Shown here: one piece after another, positions 19,379 to 31,808 of the stretch
How the letters are laid out: the number at the start of each line of letters is the position of its first letter
Position numbering within the stretch: position 1 is the stretch's first letter
DNA from: Pseudomonadota bacterium
GTDB taxonomy: Bacteria > Pseudomonadota > Gammaproteobacteria > Acidiferrobacterales > UBA6901
NCBI GenBank assembly: GCA_027364845.1
Contig: DAHXOO010000019.1
Span: 1-52,976, forward strand
Direction: 5' to 3'
Length of the DNA stretch: 52,976 bases
Position numbers and translations under genes: made by a program
The notes under the pieces: model-generated
Databases searched by the model: none
What the model was told of the DNA's origin: nothing
What the model saw: the letters and a program-made list of their open reading frames with translations, nothing else

Positions 19379-20677
19379 TCAATAACGCTCGATGCGCAGG
19401 TCGAGAAAATGCGTGGCGCAGGAAATGCACGGATCGTAGCTGCGAATGACCATTTCGCAACGCCGGCGCAACTCGTCATCGCTGTGGTCGAGGCCAAACG
19501 CCTCGAGGCTATGGCGCAGATCTGCCTCGATCCGGGCCTGATTCTGGCTTGTGGGAGGCACGATTCGGGCACGCACAACGCGACCATCCTCGTTCACGTC
19601 GTAGCGGTGCCACAGCATCCCACGCGGCGCTTCGGTGCTGGCAATTGCGACCCCCGCCTTTGGCTCCACTGCTGTGTACGGCGCCGCCGGAACGCTGTAA
19701 TCCTTCAAAATCCGCGATGCCTCCAGGACCGCGTAGTAGATCTCAGCAGCACGCGCCACGATGGCATGAAACGGATTGCGGCTGGGCCAGAGAATTCCAC
19801 TCTCGTCCAGCACTACGCGCACCGCCGCTGGCAGCCGTTCGAGGTTGAGATTGATGCGGGCAAGCGGACCGACCAGGTAAGGGCGGCCCTTCAGCAGACA
19901 ATACAATGCGGTCGAGTGCTCGACCTGCTGTTCGGCAAAATGCAGTTCGAACTCCTCGACCGCGACGTCGAGACCGGCGCTGGATGTCAGGCGACCAGCA
20001 TTCATCGGGTATTCGGCGGGATGCCGCAACGAGACACTCACGAAACGCTGCTCTCCGGCCGGAAGATCAAGTGCCGCAGCCCAGCGCACCAGCGCCTCGG
20101 CATCGGGTACTGCCGCCAACAGCCGGACGTAAAGCTCTGCCACATCAGAGCGCGAGGGCGCATGATAAAATCCGCCGACGCGCACACCCACGGGATGCAC
20201 TGAGCGCGCACCAAACAGACGAATGAGATCGTTGCCAAGCGCCTGCAGCTGCAACCCGCGGCGCACGACTTCGGCATGGTCGCGCGCCATGGCGATGGCA
20301 TTGTCGTAACCAAGCAGGTCCGGAGCCGCCAGCAGGTGGATATGCAGCGCATGGCTTTGTACCCACTCTCCGCAATACAGCACGCGGCGCATGTCCCGCA
20401 CCCAGGAACCCGGATCCACGCCGAACAGCCGCTCAAACGCGTGCACGGCGCTCATCTGGTAGGCTACCGGACAGATGCCACAAATGCGCGCAACAATTTC
20501 CGGAACTTCGCTGTAATCCCGTTCTTCTAGGATCTTTTCGAACAGGCGCGGAGGCTCGAAGATGCGCAGTCTGAGGGTCGTGATGTCTTGTCCACGGGTT
20601 TCAAGCTCCAGAGCACCCTCGCCTTCGACGCGCGCCAGCACCGGAACACGGATGGTGATATTGCGCTGCTCAGTCAT
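19379..20677 (-). CDS. hydA: Group 3b [NiFe] hydrogenase large (catalytic) subunit
   Basis: A 432-residue large subunit. The L1 motif RICGIC gives C66 and C69, and the L2 motif DPCISCATH gives C417 and C420; these four Cys bind nickel and iron. Nine residues follow the L2 His, a short C-terminal peptide expected to be cut by the adjacent protease. The size and the RVEGEGALEL start fit cytoplasmic bidirectional (sulf)hydrogenase alpha subunits. The enzyme exchanges electrons between H2 and NADP(H), and some archaeal homologues also reduce sulfur. Its start overlaps hydD by 8 bases. Assignment to group 3b rests on the four-subunit gene set. Confidence 0.92.
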   Translation of the reverse strand: MTEQRNITIRVPVLARVEGEGALELETRGQDITTLRLRIFEPPRLFEKILEERDYSEVPEIVARICGICPVAYQMSAVHAFERLFGVDPGSWVRDMRRVLYCGEWVQSHALHIHLLAAPDLLGYDNAIAMARDHAEVVRRGLQLQALGNDLIRLFGARSVHPVGVRVGGFYHAPSRSDVAELYVRLLAAVPDAEALVRWAAALDLPAGEQRFVSVSLRHPAEYPMNAGRLTSSAGLDVAVEEFELHFAEQQVEHSTALYCLLKGRPYLVGPLARINLNLERLPAAVRVVLDESGILWPSRNPFHAIVARAAEIYYAVLEASRILKDYSVPAAPYTAVEPKAGVAIASTEAPRGMLWHRYDVNEDGRVVRARIVPPTSQNQARIEADLRHSLEAFGLDHSDDELRRRCEMVIRSYDPCISCATHFLDLRIERY

Positions 20678-21467
20678 GATCGTGCATCAGGCGCAGTCCA
20701 GCTTCGGTAAACGGCGCCGCGCCATTGTTGATAGACAGGAAGCGCCGACCGATTGCGGCAGGTGCAATTCCCAGCCCCTCCAGGCGCCGGGTCAGCGCTT
20801 GGGTGTTTGGATTTTCCGCGGGGCCGTAACACGCATAGCAGTCACGCCCGAAGCTCGGGCACAAGGCACCGCAGCCGGTGCGCGTTACCGGGCCCATGCA
20901 AGGCAGCCCATGCGCAACCATGACACACACGATCTGCGAGCGCTTGCACTCCATGCACACTTTGTCGCGCTCCTCGACCGGCGCCACACCGAAAAGCAGC
21001 GCGCGCACTGCTGCGACCAGCTGGCGGCTGCTGACCGGACATCCCCACAGTTCCAGGTCGACCTTCACATGCTGTGCCACCGCCGTGGACGACATCAGAC
21101 TCTCTACATAGGCTGGGATAGCATATATATCCGCGATCCACGCCTGCCCATCCGCCAGGTTACGCAACGCCTGCAAGCCACCGGCGGTCGCACAGGCACC
21201 GATCGTAACCAAAAAGCGGCTGCGGGCACGTACGAGCTGAATGCGCTCGACGTCTTTGGCGGTGCTGATGCTGCCCTCGACGAAGGCGATGTCGACCGGC
21301 GCCTCGGGATTGACCGGGCCCGCCTCTGCGAAATGCACAAACTCCACCAGCGAAGACAGCAGCAGTAGATCCTCGCCGAGATTCAGGAATGCCAGCTGGC
21401 AGCCATCACACGATGCGAACTTGTGGACGGCGACCTGCGGCTTATATCCTGCGGCCACGGGTGTCAT
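20670..21467 (-). CDS. hydD: Group 3b [NiFe] hydrogenase small subunit
   Basis: A 265-residue iron-sulfur subunit. Proximal-cluster ligands are in SCDGCQ (C20, C23), GACATAGG and WGCPVS. A Cys-rich C-terminal region (VCMECK, LPCMGPVTRTGCGALCPSFGRDC, CYACYGP) can hold two more [4Fe-4S] clusters, as in HydD/HoxY-type subunits. There is no signal peptide and no C-terminal membrane helix, so the enzyme is cytoplasmic. It lies between hydG (2-base gap) and hydA (8-base overlap). Confidence 0.92.
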   Translation of the reverse strand: MTPVAAGYKPQVAVHKFASCDGCQLAFLNLGEDLLLLSSLVEFVHFAEAGPVNPEAPVDIAFVEGSISTAKDVERIQLVRARSRFLVTIGACATAGGLQALRNLADGQAWIADIYAIPAYVESLMSSTAVAQHVKVDLELWGCPVSSRQLVAAVRALLFGVAPVEERDKVCMECKRSQIVCVMVAHGLPCMGPVTRTGCGALCPSFGRDCYACYGPAENPNTQALTRRLEGLGIAPAAIGRRFLSINNGAAPFTEAGLRLMHDHD

Positions 21468-21469
21468 GG

Positions 21470-22303
21470 CTAGATACCCCTCACTGACAGCAGAACCTTG
21501 ATCTCGGCATAATTGAACACCGGTCCGTCCCTACACACGAATTTTCCCCCGAACTGGCAATGGCCACAGCGCCCGACGGCGCATTGCATGCTGCGCTCCA
21601 TGCTCAGCCACATCGCGCTGTCGTCTATGCCACGCTCGCGCAGCCGATCCACAGCAATCCGCATCATCCCCTCCGGCCCGCACATCATCACGATCGTCTT
21701 GCGCGGGTCGATGTGCATCTGCGAAAACAGATCGGTCACACGTCCCACGTGCCATGGCCAGAGCGTATTTCCGACATCGGCAGCCACCAGAACCTGGGTG
21801 TGTTCCAGCGTACTCCAGCGGCGGTAGCGTTCCGCCCATATAAGGTCGTCCGCGTGCTTGACGCCCTGCACAATAACAAGCTCCCCGAAGTGCTGGCGGC
21901 GCCGCGTCACGTAGTTGATCACGGAAACTGCGGGCGCGCAGCCCAGCCCTCCGGTTATGATCAACACATCGCGCCCTTCTGCTTCCCGCAAAGGCCAGCC
22001 ATGCCCGTAGGGTCCGCGAATGCCCAACCGATCGCCTACGCGCAGCTGTGCCAGACCACGAGTCACACGCCCGACCGCCCGGATCGTATGGTCGAACAGC
22101 GTATCGTCCTGCGGGTCGGACACGACCGAGATCGGGACTTCGCCGACGCCGTACAGGTACAACATGTTGAACTGGCCGGGAGTAAATCGATAGCGCGCGT
22201 GTTTTGACTGGTCGCAAAACTGCAGCCGCAGTGTGAAGATGGTCGGCGACTCGTTGACGCGTTCGACAACCTCCGCCTCGTGCGGAAGAAGAAGTTCATT
22301 CAT
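21470..22303 (-). CDS. hydG: Group 3b hydrogenase FAD/NAD(P)-binding gamma subunit
   Basis: A 277-residue ferredoxin-NADP reductase-like protein. FAD-binding elements are near [11 protein letters not shown] and VGEVPISV (residues about 39-60), the nucleotide-binding [10 protein letters not shown] is at about 118-127, and a C-terminal [2Fe-2S] site has C241, C246, C249 and C257. It carries electrons between the beta-subunit clusters and NAD(P)H. It overlaps hydB by 8 bases. The same fold occurs in dihydroorotate dehydrogenase subunit PyrK, but the hydrogenase context decides the call. Confidence 0.92.
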   Translation of the reverse strand: MNELLLPHEAEVVERVNESPTIFTLRLQFCDQSKHARYRFTPGQFNMLYLYGVGEVPISVVSDPQDDTLFDHTIRAVGRVTRGLAQLRVGDRLGIRGPYGHGWPLREAEGRDVLIITGGLGCAPAVSVINYVTRRRQHFGELVIVQGVKHADDLIWAERYRRWSTLEHTQVLVAADVGNTLWPWHVGRVTDLFSQMHIDPRKTIVMMCGPEGMMRIAVDRLRERGIDDSAMWLSMERSMQCAVGRCGHCQFGGKFVCRDGPVFNYAEIKVLLSVRGI

Positions 22304-23402
22304 CCGCAGCCCCGGCGCAGACCGCGCCTGCCTCCTCGGTGATGTCTATGCCGACCGGACACCAACTGATGCACCGGCCGCAGCCCACACAGCCGCTGCG
22401 CCCGAACTGCTCATGCCAGCTTCCCAGCTTGTGCGTCAGCCACTGCCGGTAGCGCGCGCGGGTATCGCTGCGCACGGTGACGCTATTGATGTAGCTGTGG
22501 CCCTGAGTGAAACAGGAATCCCAGGCGCGCGCGTGCATGCTCGTCTCACCGCTCAGCCCGGGCGATTCGATGCCGGCATGGCAGAAACAGGTCGGACAGA
22601 CCGAAGTGCAGTTGCCGCACGCCAGGCAGCGTCCGGCAACATCTTCCCATCTGGGGTGTTCCAGGTTTGCGAACAGTGCAGCGCGCAGATTTCGTGATGG
22701 CAGGCGCCGGTGCTGGCGCTCGCGCGCCGCTTCAATCTGGCGTGCGGCCGCTGCGCGTGCCTCGGCGCTGACAACCTCGAGTTCGAGCGCCGCCGCCACG
22801 CCCGCGCCAAGCGCAGTGCCGGACTCCACGAGGAATCCGTCATCGAGCTCGCTTAACGCGAGATCAAATCCCGCCGACGCCTGCGGCCCGTCTCCGGTAG
22901 AAACGCAGAAGCAGGTATCGGACGGGTCGCTACAATGAACCGCGACGACGAACAATCGCGCCCTGCGTGCCGCATAATGCGGATCGCTCTGCGGCGCAGC
23001 GAGAAAATGCCGGTCCTGAAGTGCCAGCGCCGCCAGGTCGCAGGCGCGTACGCCGATCACCGCGAGCTTATCAGTCGACGGCGGCTCGGTGGAGAACTCG
23101 ATCCCTCCGTCCGGCAAGCGCCGGGCACGCCACAGCACTTCATGTGGTGCAAACACAAGGGGCTTCAACGCTTGCGGGCCGTTTGCCCAGCCGAAATACC
23201 GCAGGCTCGATGTTCGTTCAAGCCGGTAGTACCCGGGCGACTGATGATCGCGCATGCCCTGCGGAAGATCTTCCGAAGCCGAGACCGCAGCATAGACGAT
23301 CGCTCCATCGCGTACCTGCGGGCCAAAACAGCGATACCCGGCTCGGTGCAAGGCGTCCAGCAACCCTTGAAACCTGCCGCGTGGAAGAAACCCAGTCTCC
23401 AT
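22296..23402 (-). CDS. hydB: Group 3b hydrogenase iron-sulfur beta subunit
   Basis: A 368-residue electron-transfer subunit from the ATG at 23402, which has GAGG upstream; the longer frame to 23480 is not favoured. Two [4Fe-4S] sites are in the C-terminal half: [12 protein letters not shown] (C259-C269) followed by TCFC, and [12 protein letters not shown] (C338-C348). An earlier Cys-rich loop ([10 protein letters not shown]) near residue 157 is common in this family. It wires HydG to HydD. It is the first hydrogenase gene after the V/A ATPase operon, 122 bases downstream of subunit D on the same strand. Confidence 0.92.
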   Translation of the reverse strand: METGFLPRGRFQGLLDALHRAGYRCFGPQVRDGAIVYAAVSASEDLPQGMRDHQSPGYYRLERTSSLRYFGWANGPQALKPLVFAPHEVLWRARRLPDGGIEFSTEPPSTDKLAVIGVRACDLAALALQDRHFLAAPQSDPHYAARRARLFVVAVHCSDPSDTCFCVSTGDGPQASAGFDLALSELDDGFLVESGTALGAGVAAALELEVVSAEARAAAARQIEAARERQHRRLPSRNLRAALFANLEHPRWEDVAGRCLACGNCTSVCPTCFCHAGIESPGLSGETSMHARAWDSCFTQGHSYINSVTVRSDTRARYRQWLTHKLGSWHEQFGRSGCVGCGRCISWCPVGIDITEEAGAVCAGAADE

Positions 23403-23524
23403 ACTGGCCTCTATCGGGTGCAAGCCATTGATATTGATTAGAACACAATTTGCCCGAGCGGTCTTGAGCGAACGGCGCAAACGGCTTCCGTTCCCACCGA
23501 ACGCCGCTGCTCATGCGCACCGCT

Positions 23525-24148
23525 TCAGCTTCGGCGCCCGGACTCCCGCAAGCGCATTATCTGAAACAGCGTGGTGCGCTCGTCTTCCTCCAGTATCGAC
23601 TCGATGTAGCGAATCGTGCCACGGTAACGCGGAATGATGTTGTACCGCAGTGCATTAACGCGCCTCTGGGTCCGGCGCTGCTCGGTCAACAGGCGCCACA
23701 GTGCCGTTTCCGCTTCGCCCAGGCGCACAAGCAGAACCGCGGTCTGCGCCAGACCGCTGCGCGCCTGATCGAAACTCGCATCAGTTCCCATGAGTCCCAC
23801 TGGCTGAAGCGCCAGCGTCTCGACGCTGGCGGCCGGATATTCAATACCGGCACTCGATCGCGGAAGAATGCTGACTCGCAATGCAGGTCCGGTTCCTAAC
23901 GCCGAATGGCGGATAACCTGGCTTCCCATGCGCATCTGCGCAGCTGAAAGCCAGCGGTACGCCTGCTCGAGCGCTGTGCGCGTCTCCGAGTGCAGCCGGC
24001 GGTATCGATCCAGACGTTCGCGCACCAGCCTGGTCAGCAGCTCGCGCTTGCGTTCGAGCATTGAATGGCCCTGCTCCAGAAAGCGAAGTTGGCGCTTCAG
24101 GCCGAGCAAGGCGCTCTTGGTCGGCGGTGTCTTCAAACGCCCCTTCAC
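23525..24148 (-). CDS. ntpD: V/A-type ATPase subunit D
   Basis: A 207-residue central-stalk subunit predicted to be a long antiparallel coiled coil. The N-terminus TPPTKSALLGLKRQL and the C-terminal RRVNALRYNIIPRYRGTIRYIESILEEDER are typical of subunit D. It rotates with the c-ring and transmits torque to the A3B3 head. GTG start with GGAGGT upstream, overlapping the subunit B stop (GTGA). Last gene of the ATPase operon. Confidence 0.95.
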   Translation of the reverse strand: MKGRLKTPPTKSALLGLKRQLRFLEQGHSMLERKRELLTRLVRERLDRYRRLHSETRTALEQAYRWLSAAQMRMGSQVIRHSALGTGPALRVSILPRSSAGIEYPAASVETLALQPVGLMGTDASFDQARSGLAQTAVLLVRLGEAETALWRLLTEQRRTQRRVNALRYNIIPRYRGTIRYIESILEEDERTTLFQIMRLRESGRRS

Positions 24149-25539
24149 GGTACCTCCGCAGATTGCTCGCGGCGATGGTACTTGGCCAGATCCGCCTCAC
24201 GCACCCGGGTGAGTTCATCCGGGGGCAACAGCGACAGTAGCTGCCATGCAATGGTGAGCGTCTCAACGATGGAGCGATCTTCGTCCTCGCCCTGCGTCAC
24301 CAGCCGCTTCTCGATCAATTTCGCGAATTCGAGGTATTGGCGGTCGGTCTCCGACAGATCCTCGGTGCCGATGATAGACGCTAGGTTTCGCACCTCGATC
24401 GCACGCGCATACGAGGCATAGATCTGGTTGGCGACACGCGGGTGATCCTCGCGGGTTTCGCCCGCACCAATGCCGTCCTTCATGACACGCGACAGCGACG
24501 GCAAAAGATCAACCGGAGGGTAGATGCCTTGGCCGTGCAGTTCACGCGACAACACGATCTGTCCTTCGGTGATGTACCCGGTAAGGTCCGGTATGGGGTG
24601 GGTGATGTCGTCACTCGGCATGCTGAGCACTGGCATCATCGTGATGGATCCACCACGGTTGCGGATGCGTCCGGCGCGCTCGAAGATCTCCGCGAGATCG
24701 GAGTACAGATAACCCGGGTAACCTTTGCGCGCAGGCACATCGCCCCTGGCCATTGCCACCTCGCGCAGCGCTTCAGCATAGTTGGTGATATCCGTGAGAA
24801 TCACCATAACGTGCATGCCCAGATCGTAGGCGAGGTACTCCGCCGCCGTCAGGGCGGTACGCGGCAGTATCAGCCGTTCTATCGTCGGATCATCGGCGAG
24901 ATTGATGTACATAACGACATTGCCGAGTACACCGTCCCGTTCGAAATCCTCCTGGAAAAAGCGCGCATCGGCATATGAAACGCCCATGGCGGCAAATACC
25001 ACCGCGAAGCGCGCCTGTGCGCCGATGATCCTGGACTGACGGACAATCTGCGCCGCCAGGCGATTGTGCGGCAAGCCCGGCCCCGAGAAAATCGGCAGCT
25101 TCTGGCCGCGCACCAGGGAATACAGTCCGTCGATCGTGGATATTCCCGTCTGTATGAACTCGCGCGGACGGGTCCGCGCCACCGGATTCATCGGGCTGCC
25201 GTTGACATTGCGCCTGATACCCGACACCAGCGGCGGGCGGTCATCACGCGGCTGCCCCACGCCATTGAAGATGCGCCCCATCAGCTCCCGAGACAGTCCA
25301 ATCTCGAATGGCTGCTCGAGGAACCGCGTCCAGGTGCGCTCCAGGTCCAGTCCGTCCGTGCCTTCGAATACCTGCACCAGAACGACTTCGTCCGAGGTCC
25401 GTATGACCTGGCCGTTGCGAATGCGCCCGGCATGGTCGCGTACTGCCACTCGATCTCCCAGCGCTACCCCCGGCACCCCGCGCACGAAGAGCAGGCCACC
25501 GCGCACCGCTGAACTGAGCCGGTAGTCCTTTTCCCTCAT
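24145..25539 (-). CDS. ntpB: V/A-type ATPase subunit B (non-catalytic)
   Basis: A 464-residue regulatory nucleotide-binding subunit. The P-loop position reads IFSGPGLPHNRLAAQI, lacking the GKT of a catalytic Walker A, as expected for subunit B. Further family segments are GVSYADARFFQEDFE and the long GRIRNRGGSITMMPVLSMP. It alternates with subunit A in the head. Overlaps the subunit A stop by four bases (ATGA). Confidence 0.96.
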   Translation of the reverse strand: MREKDYRLSSAVRGGLLFVRGVPGVALGDRVAVRDHAGRIRNGQVIRTSDEVVLVQVFEGTDGLDLERTWTRFLEQPFEIGLSRELMGRIFNGVGQPRDDRPPLVSGIRRNVNGSPMNPVARTRPREFIQTGISTIDGLYSLVRGQKLPIFSGPGLPHNRLAAQIVRQSRIIGAQARFAVVFAAMGVSYADARFFQEDFERDGVLGNVVMYINLADDPTIERLILPRTALTAAEYLAYDLGMHVMVILTDITNYAEALREVAMARGDVPARKGYPGYLYSDLAEIFERAGRIRNRGGSITMMPVLSMPSDDITHPIPDLTGYITEGQIVLSRELHGQGIYPPVDLLPSLSRVMKDGIGAGETREDHPRVANQIYASYARAIEVRNLASIIGTEDLSETDRQYLEFAKLIEKRLVTQGEDEDRSIVETLTIAWQLLSLLPPDELTRVREADLAKYHRREQSAEVP

Positions 25540-27332
25540 GCGCTATTTTCCCGCGTGCTGGCATACTCGAGATGAAGCGGCTGGAAAGCGTCACGAACCT
25601 CAGCGGCGAATGCCCTCAGCTCAACCATCTGGCCGTTCGAATACACCGACTTTGCGCGCCGTGCCCGCCCCAGCACCGGCAGCTGCAACAGCCGCTGCAC
25701 CGGCACGCCCACGTCAATCAGATTCCGCCCCTGATGGTAGAGATCGAGCAGCAAATCGAGCAACGTGAACTGTCTGTCGGGGGAGCAGAAACTGTCGACC
25801 TCATCGAGTGCGCTCTGCTGAAGCAGCCCCTCCTTGAGAAGTGCTGCCCCCTCCAGCACCCAACGCTGCGCAGGCGAAAGCGCTTCGGGCCCGACCAGAT
25901 TGACGATGCGGGCGAGCTCATCGGACTGCAACAGCAGGCTCAGGGCCTCGGCGCGGCGCGCGCTCCAGTGCCGATCGACATTTTCGGCCCACCAATTGGC
26001 GGCCGTGTCCACGTACCCCGAGTAACTTTCGGTCCAGTCAATCGCCGGATAATGGCGGGCATCGGCCAGTTCCTTCGAGAGTGCCCAGAAGGTCTGCACG
26101 ATCTCCTTGGTGTGGCTCGTGACCGGTTCCGAAAAGTCCCCTCCCGGCGGTGAAACCGCACCGATCAGTGAAACCGAGCCGTACCCGCCCGCAAGCGTCT
26201 GTACCCGCCCGGCGCGCTCGTAGAATGTCGCCAGGCGCGACGCCAGATACGCGGGATGGCCTTCCTCCACCGGCATCTGCTCAAGGCGGCCAGCGACTTC
26301 GCGCAACGCCTCAGCCCAGCGGCTGATGGAATCGGCTACCATCACCACGTCATAGCCTTGGTCGCGGTAATACTCGGCGAGCGTCACGCCCATGTAAATC
26401 GACGCCTCGCGCGCGACCACAGGCATGTTCGACGTGTTGGCCACAAGCAGCGTGCGCTCCATGAGCAGGCGCCCGGTATATGGGTCGGTCAGCTGCGGAA
26501 ATGTCTCCAGTATCTCCACCAGCTCGTTGCCACGTTCTCCGCAACCCAAATAGATCATGATCCCGGCGTTGGACCAGCGGGCGATTTGCTGCTGCACCAT
26601 GGTCTTTCCGGCACCGAAGGCTCCGGGCACTGCAGCCCGGCCACCCTTGAGCAACGGGAAGAAGGTATCGAGCACGCGCTGTCCCGTAATCAGCGGCACG
26701 CCCGCCTGGTCGCGGCGGCCATAGGGCCGCGCCGTACGCACTGGCCAGCGATGGTAAAGCTTCAGAGGGTGCTCGACCCGGTCGCCGTCACGCACCTGCG
26801 CGATCACCTGCTCGACATTGTAATCACCCGCTGGCGCAAGATTCACCAATACCCCGCTGACGTCGGGTGGCACCAGAATGCGGTGTATGATCGTCTCGGT
26901 TTCGGGCACGGTACCGAGGACTGCTCCGGCTGCAACCGTGCTGCCAGCACCGAGACCGGCAGCCGGCTCGAAATGCCACTGGCGCGCGCGATCCAGGGGT
27001 GCAACGGTGAGGCCACGGGCGATACGGTCACCGCTCAGTTCAAGAATCTTCGTCAATGGCCGCTGCAGGCCATCGAAGATGTTTCCCAGCAGCCCGGGAC
27101 CAAGCTCGGCAGCCAGCGGGTGGCCGAGCGGGATCGCGGTCTGGCCGGGCGCCAGAGATTCGGTCGACTCATAAATCTGAACCACGGCGCGCTCACCATC
27201 GCGCTCGATGACCTCACCGACCAAGGCCAGCTCGCCGACCCGCACCTGTTCCCCGATCGTCACCTGCGGCAGATTTACCGTGACGATCGGGCCGTTGACC
27301 TCGACAATGCGTCCCGGACCCGCCGCGTTCAT
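25536..27332 (-). CDS. ntpA: V/A-type ATPase subunit A (catalytic)
   Basis: A 598-residue catalytic subunit. Walker A GAFGAGKT is at residues 237-244; the conserved YLGCGERGNE and the non-homologous insertion (about residues 115-190) that distinguishes A-type from F-type beta subunits are present. It hydrolyses or makes ATP at the A/B interface. Overlaps the subunit E stop by four bases (ATGA) and is followed by B in the same way. A 506-codon frame on the opposite strand is an artefact of GC bias. Confidence 0.97.
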   Translation of the reverse strand: MNAAGPGRIVEVNGPIVTVNLPQVTIGEQVRVGELALVGEVIERDGERAVVQIYESTESLAPGQTAIPLGHPLAAELGPGLLGNIFDGLQRPLTKILELSGDRIARGLTVAPLDRARQWHFEPAAGLGAGSTVAAGAVLGTVPETETIIHRILVPPDVSGVLVNLAPAGDYNVEQVIAQVRDGDRVEHPLKLYHRWPVRTARPYGRRDQAGVPLITGQRVLDTFFPLLKGGRAAVPGAFGAGKTMVQQQIARWSNAGIMIYLGCGERGNELVEILETFPQLTDPYTGRLLMERTLLVANTSNMPVVAREASIYMGVTLAEYYRDQGYDVVMVADSISRWAEALREVAGRLEQMPVEEGHPAYLASRLATFYERAGRVQTLAGGYGSVSLIGAVSPPGGDFSEPVTSHTKEIVQTFWALSKELADARHYPAIDWTESYSGYVDTAANWWAENVDRHWSARRAEALSLLLQSDELARIVNLVGPEALSPAQRWVLEGAALLKEGLLQQSALDEVDSFCSPDRQFTLLDLLLDLYHQGRNLIDVGVPVQRLLQLPVLGRARRAKSVYSNGQMVELRAFAAEVRDAFQPLHLEYASTRENSA

Positions 27333-27976
27333 GGAGCATCGTCCGCGGAAACCACAGATACCGGGAACAGGCGCCCCATGATCATCTGCTGCAGCGCTTC
27401 GCGCATGCGCGCCAGCCGCCCCTCGAATGTCAGGTCAACACGTATGGTATCGGCGACGTCGCGCAGCCTGATCCCGCCCAGACATGACAGCGGCTCCTGC
27501 GCCAGACGCACCTCAACGGTCACGCCGGCTTCGTCGCAGAACGACTTCCAGCGCCGGGAGATACGGGCCCAGTCACGTGCATTGAGCTCCGCGACCAGAT
27601 CCCTGCGCTCGATCGCGGCCGCAGCCTTGGCCAGGGATCTTCCGAGCAGCTGCAGATACTTTTCCTCGTCCTCGACGAGATGCCTGAGTTCGGTGGACAG
27701 GGCGTCCATCGCCTCCTGCACGAGCCGCCAGCGCAGCCACTCCAACTCCCGCTGCATCCTGATTTCTCCGGCCTGAACACGCTGACGGTAAGTGCGCTCA
27801 GAGAACTCGCGAGCCACACGTGCCTCGTATTCCTCACGCTGACGCAGCCGCTCGTTGGCACTGGCAATTAGCTCATCGCGCGTTCGACCGGCCTCCGCAA
27901 GAGATTTCTCCGACAGCGCCTTGGCCCGCGCGAGCAGCGCGGATTCGAGTTCGGCAGTCTGTGAGGGCGGGCTCAT
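27329..27976 (-). CDS. ntpE: V/A-type ATPase subunit E (peripheral stalk)
   Basis: A 215-residue protein. The first half is charged and helical (LSEKSLAEAGRTRDELI onwards) and the C-terminal globular half has CLGGIRLRDVADTIRVDLTFEGRL, the vATP-synt_E pattern that ends in a conserved LTFEERL-like segment. It pairs with subunit G/H as the stator. ATGA overlap with subunit F. Confidence 0.88.
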   Translation of the reverse strand: MSPPSQTAELESALLARAKALSEKSLAEAGRTRDELIASANERLRQREEYEARVAREFSERTYRQRVQAGEIRMQRELEWLRWRLVQEAMDALSTELRHLVEDEEKYLQLLGRSLAKAAAAIERRDLVAELNARDWARISRRWKSFCDEAGVTVEVRLAQEPLSCLGGIRLRDVADTIRVDLTFEGRLARMREALQQMIMGRLFPVSVVSADDAP

Positions 27977-28323
27977 GATCGCGGATTGAGCGCTTGCGCG
28001 CCGAGCAAATCGCGCACCAGTTCATCGACCCGCAAATGGTAATCCTCGGGTGCATTCAAGGATGGTATCTCGACGACGATTATGCGCGCTCCTTTGGCCC
28101 GTACGCGCTGCAACCATGGACCGCTGTTGCGCGCCAGATGACGCTCCAGAAATATCACGGCCTTTTTGTCGTGCTGGCTGAGTCCGGCAAGCAGCGCCTC
28201 CAGCGACGCGGGAGTCGCATCCGGCACCGTCTCGATGCCGATCATGGCGAATCCGTCCATCAGGGCGGCATTTCCCAGAGCGATGATCCGCGTCCGGGAG
28301 GCGTTTGCGTCGGCCCGAGCCAT
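27973..28323 (-). CDS. V/A-type ATPase subunit F
   Basis: A 116-residue protein with a small Rossmann-like fold: RIIALGNAALMDGFAMIGIET at the N-terminus, a central AVIFLERHLAR, and IIVVEIPS near residue 80, matching subunit F of rotary V/A ATPases. It binds subunit D in the rotor. It follows subunit K by 16 bases and overlaps E. Confidence benefits from position. Confidence 0.87.
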   Translation of the reverse strand: MARADANASRTRIIALGNAALMDGFAMIGIETVPDATPASLEALLAGLSQHDKKAVIFLERHLARNSGPWLQRVRAKGARIIVVEIPSLNAPEDYHLRVDELVRDLLGAQALNPRS

Positions 28324-28339
28324 TGCCTGCGTCGTCCTG

Positions 28340-30719
<2,380 letters not shown>

Positions 30720-30761
30720 GGATAGGCCGCTCCGCTGGTGGCATCTGCCGCGGTCAGAGCA

Positions 30762-31805
30762 TCACATGGGACCGGATGCAGCCAAACCCGCTGCCCAGCG
30801 GATCAGGTCCGGGGCGAGACTGAGCCGCCGACCCTTGACGACCGCACGCAGCTGGCGCAGCAGCTTCCCGCGTAACACGAGATAGGCGAACACCCGTGCC
30901 AGATTAAAGGCGCGACTCCGCAGAATCGTTTCCGCCATGCGCCAGCTGTTACGCTCCAGAATCAGGGTGGCGTCTGCCGCCGTGGTCACCCCAGCGAGTT
31001 GCCCGGCAAACGGCTGAGGAAGTCGCATAATGACCTCCTCGATGGTCTCCAGCCGCGACAGCTGTTGCAGCAGCGGACCCTGCAACCGGTCGCCTGCAGG
31101 TATCAGCAGATAATAGGTCTGCGCCGGCGGCAGGCGGTAGGAGAAGCGGTAACGCAGCAACCAGAGTAGGTTGGTCCGATCGATGATATCGCCGACAAGC
31201 CTATCGAGCTGCTGGCGGTCACCGCGATCCAGTGAATGCACCTGCTCGATCAGTCCCGCGTAGTAGCGCCGGTCAACCGCTGCGTCCATAGCGAACAGCT
31301 CGCGACGTTCCTCGTAAATGCGCCGCGCCTCACGCGCGACGGCGCTAAATGGCGTATGTTCCAGGCGCCGCAGCAGTTCGGCCACGTCCTGCGTGTCCAG
31401 CAGCTCATCGACCGGCAAACGGCCATACGGACCCATGTCTACGAGCTGCCGACGTATCTCCGCTGCAGGCTGGCCCGCCATCTTGCCGCGCACTATGGCC
31501 TTGAGATTGCGGAGCTCGAAGCGGCACGCCCAGTAGATGAAAAACCGGCGTGGCGCCCCGGTCAGGGCGCGCACCAGAATCGCGAAATCCGCCAGCAGGC
31601 TTGCAATCAGCTGCTGCTCGAGGGGCAGGCCGGCGTCGGTCGATTTCTCCGGCGCCCACCCGCCAAGCCCCGCGGCCTGCAGCACCCTGTCGTCTTGGCA
31701 ATCGGCCTTGCCGATAAGATCATCGACGCCGTGGTCCGAAAGCAGCTGCGCAGCCATTCCCGACACCCGGGTATTCAGGTATGCATAGCGCGAGATGGCA
31801 CGCAT
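30762..31805 (-). CDS. ntpC: V/A-type ATPase subunit C (AC39-like)
   Basis: A 347-residue soluble helical protein beginning MRAISRYAYLNTRVSGM, the usual start of subunit C (Y-xN-TRVR). It forms the socket between the rotor axle and the c-ring. Helical repeats and the ELRNLKAIVRG segment support the vATP-synt_AC39 family. It starts three bases after the subunit G/H stop and is followed by subunit I after 42 bases. Confidence 0.9.
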   Translation of the reverse strand: MRAISRYAYLNTRVSGMAAQLLSDHGVDDLIGKADCQDDRVLQAAGLGGWAPEKSTDAGLPLEQQLIASLLADFAILVRALTGAPRRFFIYWACRFELRNLKAIVRGKMAGQPAAEIRRQLVDMGPYGRLPVDELLDTQDVAELLRRLEHTPFSAVAREARRIYEERRELFAMDAAVDRRYYAGLIEQVHSLDRGDRQQLDRLVGDIIDRTNLLWLLRYRFSYRLPPAQTYYLLIPAGDRLQGPLLQQLSRLETIEEVIMRLPQPFAGQLAGVTTAADATLILERNSWRMAETILRSRAFNLARVFAYLVLRGKLLRQLRAVVKGRRLSLAPDLIRWAAGLAASGPM

Positions 31806-31808
31806 GTA

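Noticed and set aside
26256-27776. 506-codon plus-strand frame opposite V/A ATPase subunits A and E
   Set aside because: It is the complement of two strongly conserved genes; long opposite frames are expected at this GC content and it has no domain or ribosome site.
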